Shown: positions 14,639 to 20,349 of the stretch, in pieces | How positions within the stretch are numbered: the stretch's first letter is position 1 | How the letters are laid out: every line of letters begins with the position of its first letter | From: an uncultured Actinomycetes bacterium | GTDB lineage: Bacteria > Actinomycetota > Actinomycetes > Nanopelagicales > Nanopelagicaceae | NCBI GenBank assembly: GCA_903901905.1 | Contig: CAIUSQ010000094.1 | Coordinates: 1-20,349 of the forward strand | Direction of reading: 5' to 3' | DNA length: 20,349 nucleotides | Position numbers and translations under genes: made by a program | The notes under the pieces: model-generated | What the model was told of the DNA's origin: nothing | The model's input: only the letters and a program-made list of their open reading frames with translations | Databases searched by the model: none

Positions 14639-16222
14639 TTAGTGGTTTTCGATCTCCTTGAGATCTTCCGTAGATACTTTAGGAATCGCCACCGAGTTTG
14701 CATTACTCAAACGTGCACGGAGTTTGTTTTTCAGTGCACCGGCTCGTTTCACACCACGTGCATCGACGGCAGGAAGTTCCAATGCCGGTAGCTGCTCGTG
14801 TGAGGTAAGAATAAATGCCTTCTCAGGTGAGATTGGCTCGTGAACTTCCACAAACTCACCGCTAGGCATGCGAAGCAAGCGGCCGGTTTCTCGACCATGA
14901 AGTACTAGCTCTCGATCAGCTCTTTGAAGTGAGAGACATAATCTCTTCGTAATAATGAATGCAAGTGGTGGGAGTATGAAGACGCCAAATCGCGTACCCC
15001 ACATGATTTGGTTAATCGACAGGTCAAAGTGAGTTGCAATTAAATCATTTCCACCGTTGATAAGAGTAACCATCATGAATGTGAGTGACATTGCACCTAG
15101 AGCAGTGCGATTTGGAGCATTGCGTGGTCGATCAAGTAGGTGGTGCTCACGCTTATCACCTGTTATCCAACTTTCAATGAATGGATAAAGAGCCATTCCA
15201 GTAAACAAAATTCCGGGAACAATCAATCCAGGAATCAAAATGTTCCATGAGACTGTGTATCCAAAGAAGTAGGTCTCTATCGGCGGTGCCATTCGCACCA
15301 AACCATCGAGCCATCCCATGTACCAGTCCGGTTGAGATCCCGCTGAAATCTGTGCGGGCGTATAAGGACCATAGAGCCAAATTGGGTTAATAGATGCAAC
15401 AGCGGCAAGAAATGCTGTTACACCAAAGACGATAAAGAAGAATCCGCCAGCTTTAGCCATATACATTGGCATCAATGGATAGCCGACAACATTTTTCTCA
15501 GTTCGTCCAGGTCCTGGATATTGAGTGTGCTTCTGGTACCAAACCAACATTAAGTGCACCGTTATCAATGCTAAGAAAGCACCGGGCAGGAGAAGTACGT
15601 GAACGATGTAAATTCTAGGAATAAATAACTCCCCAGGGAATACTCCACCAAAGGCAAAGTATGAAAGATAGGAACCGACAACTGGAATAGCTTGAATTAT
15701 TGCTTCAGCGATTCGAATTCCTGTTCCTGATAAAAGATCATCTGGAAGTGAGTAGCCAAGGAAGCCTTCAACAATTCCTAAGGTCAATAGGCCTACACCG
15801 ATGATCCAGTTTCCTTCACGAGGTTTACGGAAAGCACCTGTGAAAAAAACTCGCAATAAGTGGGCAACTATTGCTGCCATAAAAATAAGTGCGGCCCAGT
15901 GATGAATCTGGCGCATCAACAAACCACCGCGAACTTCAAAAGATATATCCAAAGCCGAGGCGTAGGCAGCCGACATCTTGACGCCCTCTAAAGGTTGGTA
16001 GGCACCCTCATAAACAACTTCACGCATTGATGGGTCAAACCAGAAAGTAAGGAATGTTCCAGAGAGAAGCAAAATAATAAATGAGTAAAGAGCAACTTCA
16101 CCTAAAAGAAACGACCAATGGTCAGGGAAAACTTTACGAAGACTCTTTTTTAAGAATGCGGCAGCACCAGTTCGCTCATCAACATAATTAGCAACTTGAC
16201 CTAGCTTTGCTTCAACTGTCAT
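14639..16222 (-). CDS. qcrB: Menaquinol-cytochrome c reductase cytochrome b subunit
   Basis: It holds haems bL and bH and the quinol sites of the bcc complex. The 527-aa protein contains haem ligands H107/H121 (in MRQIHHWAALIFMAAIVAHLL) and H208/H223; the second pair is 15 apart, as in the b6 type, rather than 14. The Qo-site motif is PDWY (298-301), and PREGNW follows helix C. A C-terminal soluble tail of about 100 residues is usual in Actinobacteria. The ATG overlaps the qcrA stop by 1 nt (TAATG). It is the last gene of ctaE-qcrC-qcrA-qcrB, and its stop is 7 bp from the convergent SRPBCC gene with no obvious terminator. Confidence 0.97.
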   Translation of the reverse strand: MTVEAKLGQVANYVDERTGAAAFLKKSLRKVFPDHWSFLLGEVALYSFIILLLSGTFLTFWFDPSMREVVYEGAYQPLEGVKMSAAYASALDISFEVRGGLLMRQIHHWAALIFMAAIVAHLLRVFFTGAFRKPREGNWIIGVGLLTLGIVEGFLGYSLPDDLLSGTGIRIAEAIIQAIPVVGSYLSYFAFGGVFPGELFIPRIYIVHVLLLPGAFLALITVHLMLVWYQKHTQYPGPGRTEKNVVGYPLMPMYMAKAGGFFFIVFGVTAFLAAVASINPIWLYGPYTPAQISAGSQPDWYMGWLDGLVRMAPPIETYFFGYTVSWNILIPGLIVPGILFTGMALYPFIESWITGDKREHHLLDRPRNAPNRTALGAMSLTFMMVTLINGGNDLIATHFDLSINQIMWGTRFGVFILPPLAFIITKRLCLSLQRADRELVLHGRETGRLLRMPSGEFVEVHEPISPEKAFILTSHEQLPALELPAVDARGVKRAGALKNKLRARLSNANSVAIPKVSTEDLKEIENH

Positions 16223-17214
16223 TATTTTTCACGCCCCCAGAAACTAGGTCCTACCGGTTCAGAAAATGGTTTACGAGCAATGAGGTAACCCTCATCGTCC
16301 ACAGTGATATCTAACTGCGGAAGTGGTCTGGCCGCAGGTCCAAATATGACCTTTGCCGCTCGTGTCACGTCAAAAGTCGACTGGTGACAAGGACAGAGAA
16401 GGTGCTTTGTTGTCTGCTCATACAAGGCGACGGCACAACCCATGTGGGAACAGATCTTAGAAAAGGCGATGATGCCTTCGTGTGTCATGGCCAAACGATC
16501 TGGCTCTAAATTGAACTCAGCTGGGCGAAGTCGGATTAACAACAACGCATCTTTTGCGATGTCATCTAAATGGCGATCTTTGGGATCGGCAAACTCGGGC
16601 ATTACTTGGGCTACTGAACCAACCTCTAAATCTGATGCCTTGATTCGGCGATCACCAGGATCGGTAACTAAGTATGTTCCAGATTTCCAATTCGTCATTT
16701 TCTGTTCTGGCCCAGGCAATGGTCCAAGATCGCGCAATAACAAAATAGGGGAGAGAGCCGAAAGACCTAGGGCCGCTCCTAATGATCTTTTAATGAGTGA
16801 TCGACGACCAAGACCAGAGCTAGATACACCCTCTTTAACGGTATCAACAAAGGCTTTTCGATCCTCTTCAGGTGAGCGAAACTCATGGCGCTGCATTACA
16901 ACTTCTTGATCTGGCATCAAAGTCTTTGCCCAATGAATTGCACCGAGTCCGATAAAGAACAACGCTATTGCCATGCCCAAACCAAGACCTAGTTGGTGCG
17001 CGTTTTGGCTGCCCATGATCGGGATGAAAATAAATAGATCATCAGGAACAAAGACATAAGAAATAATCAACAAAACAGTTCCTAAAGCAGAAATGCCAAA
17101 CATCGCAGCAACTTGTCGTTCTGCGCGATCTGCAGCCTTTGGATCGGTGTCAGTTTTGCGATGAACGTGAGCCGGAAGGCCTGGATCTTTAATTGGTTCT
17201 AGTTGACTGCTCAT
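16222..17214 (-). CDS. qcrA: Rieske iron-sulfur subunit of cytochrome bcc complex
   Basis: It transfers electrons from quinol to the cytochrome c subunit through a 2Fe-2S cluster. The 330-aa protein has the actinobacterial layout with three membrane helices: about 36-56, 73-94 and 144-160. The Rieske domain follows, with C255-S-H257 and C260 in box 1 (CSHMGC) and C274 and H277 in box 2 (CPCHQS); C260 and C276 would form the disulfide. GRRSLIKRSL (136-145) before the third helix is a twin-arginine motif. In Streptomyces the third helix and the folded domain are known to be inserted by Tat while the first two use Sec. It starts 3 nt after the qcrC stop and overlaps qcrB by 1 nt. Confidence 0.97.
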   Translation of the reverse strand: MSSQLEPIKDPGLPAHVHRKTDTDPKAADRAERQVAAMFGISALGTVLLIISYVFVPDDLFIFIPIMGSQNAHQLGLGLGMAIALFFIGLGAIHWAKTLMPDQEVVMQRHEFRSPEEDRKAFVDTVKEGVSSSGLGRRSLIKRSLGAALGLSALSPILLLRDLGPLPGPEQKMTNWKSGTYLVTDPGDRRIKASDLEVGSVAQVMPEFADPKDRHLDDIAKDALLLIRLRPAEFNLEPDRLAMTHEGIIAFSKICSHMGCAVALYEQTTKHLLCPCHQSTFDVTRAAKVIFGPAARPLPQLDITVDDEGYLIARKPFSEPVGPSFWGREK

Positions 17215-17217
17215 CTT

Positions 17218-18009
17218 TTACTTCGCCTTTGCGGCTAGCCAAACGGCTACACCGATTAATAAACCAAGACCTAAAGTCCAAGCAAGAAGTCCTTCTGTTA
17301 CTGGACCCACTCGACCTAGTGAGGCTCCACCAAGATTTGGTTCGGCCTCTGCTGATTTAATCCACTTGATTATTGAAAGTTTTTCTTCCGGTGTAATTGT
17401 TTTGTCATTGAATACCGGCATTGCCTGCGGACCTGTAACCATTGCTTCATAGATATGCTTTGGGAGCACACCCATCACAGTTGGTGCGTATTTACCTTGG
17501 GTTAAAGCCCCGCCTTGTCCAGCAAAGTTGTGACACATTGCGCAGTTATTTCTAAATAGTTCGCCGCCTTCGGCAGTATTTCCATCTCTTTCGAAGTTGA
17601 GCAATTCCATACCAGGAATCTCAGGTCCCGGTGCAAGAGATGCAACATATGCAGCTAATGCCGCTACTTCTTCGTCATTGTAAACAGGAGCCTTTCGCAT
17701 AGCCTGTGTACTCATATCGGCCATTGGCATGCGCCCGGTACCAACTTGGAAGTCAACGGAAGCTGCGCCGACTCCAATAAGGGATGGTGCAACAGATACA
17801 CCTTCGGCATTTAATCCATGGCATGAAGAGCAGCCCTTTAAGAAAATCTGTCGACCTTCTTCGATCAAAGTTGAACGCTCCACTGCGCTAGTTTCGTTAG
17901 CGGTAGTTGCACTTGCAACACTAAAGGTGCCGCCAATTCCAAGGAGTGCAAATATCAAAAGAAGTGGCGCTGCTGCCTTATGGCGGCGAAAGCGGGATAA
18001 ACGTTTCAC
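17218..18009 (-). CDS. qcrC: Di-haem cytochrome c subunit of bcc complex
   Basis: It passes electrons from the Rieske centre to CuA of the oxidase and replaces a soluble cytochrome c. The 263-aa protein has a signal/anchor region (11-33) and two cytochrome c domains, with CSSCH at C60/C63/H64 and CAMCH at C156/C159/H160. Likely sixth ligands are M94 or M96 and M197 (QAMPVF). A C-terminal membrane helix (about 241-259) anchors it. The start is GTG at 18007-18009, with SD AAAGGA 5 nt upstream. It lies 12 nt after ctaE. The fusion of two haem domains is typical of Actinobacteria and underlies their bcc-aa3 supercomplex. Confidence 0.97.
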   Translation of the reverse strand: MKRLSRFRRHKAAAPLLLIFALLGIGGTFSVASATTANETSAVERSTLIEEGRQIFLKGCSSCHGLNAEGVSVAPSLIGVGAASVDFQVGTGRMPMADMSTQAMRKAPVYNDEEVAALAAYVASLAPGPEIPGMELLNFERDGNTAEGGELFRNNCAMCHNFAGQGGALTQGKYAPTVMGVLPKHIYEAMVTGPQAMPVFNDKTITPEEKLSIIKWIKSAEAEPNLGGASLGRVGPVTEGLLAWTLGLGLLIGVAVWLAAKAK

Positions 18010-18021
18010 AGAGTTCCTTTG

Positions 18022-18645
18022 CTACTTAATGAGATAGATCGCAGAAAACAGTGCGATCCATACAACGTCGACGAAGTGCCAGTAATAAGAGACAACTATT
18101 GCAGTAGTGGCCTGTTGACTCGTAAATCTGCGCGCTTTAGATACACGGACCATCACAATTAGAAAAGCTATTAGGCCACCAGTTACATGCAGGCCGTGGA
18201 ATCCAGTTGTAACATAAAAGACTGATCCAAATGCATTGGAAGACAGCGTTAAGTTTTCACTAACCAGCACGGCATATTCATAAACTTGACCCGCAACGAA
18301 GAATCCACCCATTAGTACTGTTAGGGCAAACCATTCTCGCATTCCCCATTTATTTACCTGTAAAAGTGATCCAGTTCGGCGATTTTGAAAACGCTCCGCA
18401 GCGAAAACACCAAACTGACAAGTTACTGATGACAAAACCAAGATCGTTGTATTAAAAGCGGCGAAAGGTATGTTGAGAAGCTCGGTTGATTCGAGCCAGA
18501 TTTGAGGGCCCTGAACAGCACGAATTGTGAAGTACATGGCAAAGAGTGCAGCAAAAAACATTAACTCACTAGATAGCCAAACGATCGTCCCAACAGCAAC
18601 GGCGTTGGGACGAGTGATCTTGTGATGGTCAACGATGCTGGTCAT
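18022..18645 (-). CDS. ctaE: Cytochrome c oxidase subunit III
   Basis: Subunit III stabilises the catalytic core and proton uptake of the aa3 oxidase. The 207-aa protein has five membrane helices, including [17 protein letters not shown] (near 23-39) with the conserved Glu, [16 protein letters not shown] (143-158) and a closing [20 protein letters not shown]; these are family signatures. It heads the ctaE-qcrC-qcrA-qcrB operon, the standard actinobacterial order, although ctaC-D-F lies on the other strand. No SD precedes the ATG: the five bases before it are all C. A -10-like AATAAT lies 7 nt upstream, so a leaderless mRNA is likely. Confidence 0.96.
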   Translation of the reverse strand: MTSIVDHHKITRPNAVAVGTIVWLSSELMFFAALFAMYFTIRAVQGPQIWLESTELLNIPFAAFNTTILVLSSVTCQFGVFAAERFQNRRTGSLLQVNKWGMREWFALTVLMGGFFVAGQVYEYAVLVSENLTLSSNAFGSVFYVTTGFHGLHVTGGLIAFLIVMVRVSKARRFTSQQATTAIVVSYYWHFVDVVWIALFSAIYLIK

Positions 18646-18652
18646 GGGGGAG

Positions 18653-18658
18653 ATTATT
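18653..18658 (-). promoter_or_regulatory. -10 box of ctaE-qcrCAB operon, leaderless
   Basis: On the minus strand AATAAT is followed by CTCCCCC and the ctaE ATG. The overlapping TAATCT, 5 nt before the ATG, is an alternative reading. No SD and no clear -35. Confidence 0.4.
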
Positions 18659-18793
18659 CCCGAAAATGCTACTCGCGTCTGCCTGGCTACCCCTCAAAGG
18701 CCATCGTTTTCGCCACCTATCGCGTGAAACCGATCACCTTAATGTCAGCTTTTCTTGGCGCTAAAAATGGATGAAAGATCTTGCTCCTGGCAA

Positions 18794-18799
18794 TAGACT
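18794..18799 (+). promoter_or_regulatory. -10 box of receiver-trpD unit, leaderless
   Basis: TAGACT is followed by 7 nt (TTTGCCC) and the ATG at 18807. No SD. It supports 18807 over the ATG at 18771, because it would lie inside the coding region of the longer form. Confidence 0.45.
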
Positions 18800-18806
18800 T
18801 TTGCCC

Positions 18807-19229
18807 ATGGCCGATACAAAAAAACAGATCATCGTCTATTCAGATGATTCATCAGTTCGCGCCTCTGTAATCTCTGCTTTAGGAAAACGTGCTGCAAAAG
18901 ACTTACCAGAACATGATTTTCACGAATTTGCTACCGCACCGGCCTTGAGGGCCTATATCGATACCAAGAATCTGGCGGGAGGCTTTCGAGCCGATCTATT
19001 TATTCTAGATGGTGAGACTTCACCAGAGGGTGGGCTGGGAGTGGCAAGACAGCTCAAGGATGAAGTCTTTAACTGTCCACCTGTTTTGGTGATTACGGGA
19101 AGACAGGAAGATTCGTGGTTGGCTGCATGGTCGATGGCCGAGGCATCAGTTGTCCATCCAATAGATCCATTTACATTAGCAAAAACTGCTGCGGAGTTAC
19201 TGCGCGGGGCAACGCCAACTTCGGCATAA
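18807..19229 (+). CDS. Receiver-like protein, degenerate response regulator domain
   Basis: The 140-aa protein is a stand-alone CheY-like fold without an output domain. The acidic pair is D13/D14 (IIVYSDD), the phospho-acceptor candidate is D68 at the end of strand 3 (DLFILDGE), and T97 is at the end of strand 4 (VLVITGR). Where active receivers have Lys-Pro, this has H117-P118 (VVHPIDP), so normal phosphorelay chemistry is doubtful. QLKDEVFNCPPVLVITGR (83-100) resembles a conserved actinobacterial family encoded near the respiratory genes and trpD, from memory. The ATG at 18807 is preferred to 18771 because it begins just before strand 1 and fits a leaderless -10. The stop is 8 nt before trpD, so the two may be cotranscribed. 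Partner and output are unknown. Confidence 0.75.
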   Translation: MADTKKQIIVYSDDSSVRASVISALGKRAAKDLPEHDFHEFATAPALRAYIDTKNLAGGFRADLFILDGETSPEGGLGVARQLKDEVFNCPPVLVITGRQEDSWLAAWSMAEASVVHPIDPFTLAKTAAELLRGATPTSA

Positions 19230-19237
19230 CTTTAACT

Positions 19238-20287
19238 ATGGGTCAGTCGCAGTGGCAGGAACACATTTCAGAGTTGGATTCTGGTCACGATCTATCTGTT
19301 GAATCTGTTCAATGGTGCATGAATGAGATTCTTACTGGACAGAGTTCAGATGAGATGATCAAACGGTTTTTACTCTCCTTAAAAAGTAAAGGCGAGACGC
19401 CTGAAGAAATCGGTGCTTTGGTTTCACAGATGTATAGATATGCAAGCCCGATTTCAATTACCGAGCGGGCAGTAGATACCGTAGGCACAGGTGGCGATGG
19501 GGCAAACACAATAAACATTTCTACAACAGCGGCAATAATTGCAGCCGCAGCTGGGGTTAAGGTAATTAAGCACGGCAATCGAGCAGCAACGTCCAAATCT
19601 GGATCTGCCGACTTGCTGGAAAGCCTCGGGGTTAATATAAATCTAAATGGAAAAGGCGTTGAAGCCACCTTCGCTCAACTTGGTATTGGTTTTTGCTTCG
19701 CGCCAATTTTTCATCCTGCAATGCGCTTTGCCGCTGCGGCTAGAAAAGAGCTTGGCGTTCCAACTGTCTTTAATATTTTGGGTCCACTTGCTAATCCTGC
19801 ACAACCGAAGGCGGCTGCAATTGGAGTTGCAAATAAGGATATGTTGCCGGTAATGGCGCAAGTACTCGCAGAAAAAGGTGTTGATGGTTTTGTCTTCAGG
19901 GGAGACGATGGAATCGATGAGATAACTCTTGCAACTACAACAACCGTGTTAACGCTCTCTGATGGAGAGATTACATCTGAACAATTTGATCCAGAGGATC
20001 TGAGAGTTTCTCGCGCTCCGATCTCAGAGTTGAAAGGCGGCGACAGTTCCCAAAATGCAGCCATAACATCGGCGATTTTCGATGGTGAACGTGGAGCACC
20101 TCGGGATGCGGTTCTGTTAAACGCTGCCGCTGCAATCGCTGCATACGAGGCCCGGTTTGAGTTGAATCTCATTGAGCGAATTGCTTTAGGGTTTGAAAGA
20201 GCTACTGAGGCAGTTGATTCAGGGGCGGCCAAAGAGTTAGTGAACCAATGGGCAACGCTGAGTCAACAACTTCACATTGCGCCTTAG
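19238..20287 (+). CDS. trpD: Anthranilate phosphoribosyltransferase
   Basis: It joins anthranilate and PRPP in tryptophan biosynthesis, in the cytoplasm. It has 349 aa, the normal length. The PRPP site TVGTGGDG (81-88) and the KHGNRAATSKSGSADLLE block (111-128) are intact, followed by FAPIFHPAMRFAAAARKELGVPT and NILGPLANPA, all signature stretches of the family. The ATG at 19238 lies 8 nt after the preceding stop. An in-frame extension to 19115 exists but overlaps the receiver-like gene and adds no family sequence. No SD is evident; translation may be coupled to the upstream gene, or TAACTT (5 nt before the ATG) may act as a -10. Standing apart from other trp genes next to the cta/qcr cluster repeats the mycobacterial arrangement (Rv2192c). 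Confidence 0.96.
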   Translation: MGQSQWQEHISELDSGHDLSVESVQWCMNEILTGQSSDEMIKRFLLSLKSKGETPEEIGALVSQMYRYASPISITERAVDTVGTGGDGANTINISTTAAIIAAAAGVKVIKHGNRAATSKSGSADLLESLGVNINLNGKGVEATFAQLGIGFCFAPIFHPAMRFAAAARKELGVPTVFNILGPLANPAQPKAAAIGVANKDMLPVMAQVLAEKGVDGFVFRGDDGIDEITLATTTTVLTLSDGEITSEQFDPEDLRVSRAPISELKGGDSSQNAAITSAIFDGERGAPRDAVLLNAAAAIAAYEARFELNLIERIALGFERATEAVDSGAAKELVNQWATLSQQLHIAP

Positions 20288-20332
20288 ATTCTGACTCGAA
20301 TTTAAAACTGTAGAGAAATTCCGATATAGGCG

Positions 20333-20338
20333 TACTCT
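20333..20338 (+). promoter_or_regulatory. -10 box of gene starting at the right edge
   Basis: TACTCT is followed by 6 nt and an ATG at 20345-20347, with the next codon beginning GC. The spacing copies the leaderless arrangement seen before other genes here. Only the first codons of the supposed gene are inside the window, so it cannot be identified. Confidence 0.3.
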
Positions 20339-20349
20339 CGACTCATGGC

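Noticed and set aside
18646..18806. Possible small gene in the ctaE-receiver divergent gap
   Set aside because: No open frame with a start signal or recognisable product was seen; the gap is long enough only for the two promoters.

Overview
The window is a stretch of chromosome from a low- to mid-GC actinobacterium. The actinobacterial signs are protein families: CtaF (subunit IV), a two-haem QcrC, a three-helix Rieske QcrA with a twin-arginine motif, a pfkB-type adenosine kinase of the mycobacterial AdoK kind, a DUF3043 membrane protein and an SCO2322-like lipoprotein. The order erpA - adoK - ctaC ... ctaE/qcrCAB ... trpD follows the well-known mycobacterial neighbourhood. Base composition looks well below that of Streptomyces or Mycobacterium. 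Together with dense packing, short spacers and many start codons lacking a Shine-Dalgarno (SD) sequence, this suggests a streamlined freshwater lineage such as the acI/Nanopelagicales group; that placement is inference.

Layout. 1-1423 (-): first codons of sucB (2-oxoacid dehydrogenase E2) preceded by lpdA (E3). 1570-3060 (-): leucyl aminopeptidase pepA, divergent from gcvT at 3099-4187 (+). 4207-7888 (-): four-gene operon reading lipoprotein, ECF T component, fused double ATPase, ECF S component, which forms a vitamin-type ECF importer. 7889-8225: a 337-base divergent gap holding a long, foldable leader for the importer operon and a promoter for the aldo/keto reductase at 8226-9227 (+). 9237-9776 (-): DUF3043 protein, divergent from erpA (9893-10243) and adoK (10272-11246). 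11332-14138 (+): ctaC-ctaD-ctaF, then an SRPBCC protein (14158-14631), converging on qcrB-qcrA-qcrC-ctaE (14639-18645, - strand). 18807-20287 (+): a degenerate receiver-domain protein and trpD. A further gene probably begins at 20345.

How it works together. About one third of the window encodes the aerobic terminal respiratory chain: menaquinol-cytochrome c reductase (QcrABC) with its tethered two-haem cytochrome c, and the aa3 oxidase (CtaCDEF). In Actinobacteria these form a bcc-aa3 supercomplex. ErpA would supply Fe-S cluster insertion capacity next door. LpdA/SucB serve central carbon oxidation and GcvT serves one-carbon metabolism. The ECF importer probably scavenges a cofactor or vitamin; cobalamin is the leading guess, from the actinobacterial context only.

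Points for a second look: the riboswitch-like leader of the ECF operon with an apparently sequestered ribosome-binding site; a consistent pattern of TAnnnT -10 boxes placed 6-7 nt before SD-less start codons (leaderless mRNAs); a CtaC CuA motif in which the usual Glu is Met; and a receiver-like protein that keeps the phospho-acceptor Asp but has lost the conserved Lys. No mobile elements, CRISPR arrays, tRNA or rRNA genes were found.
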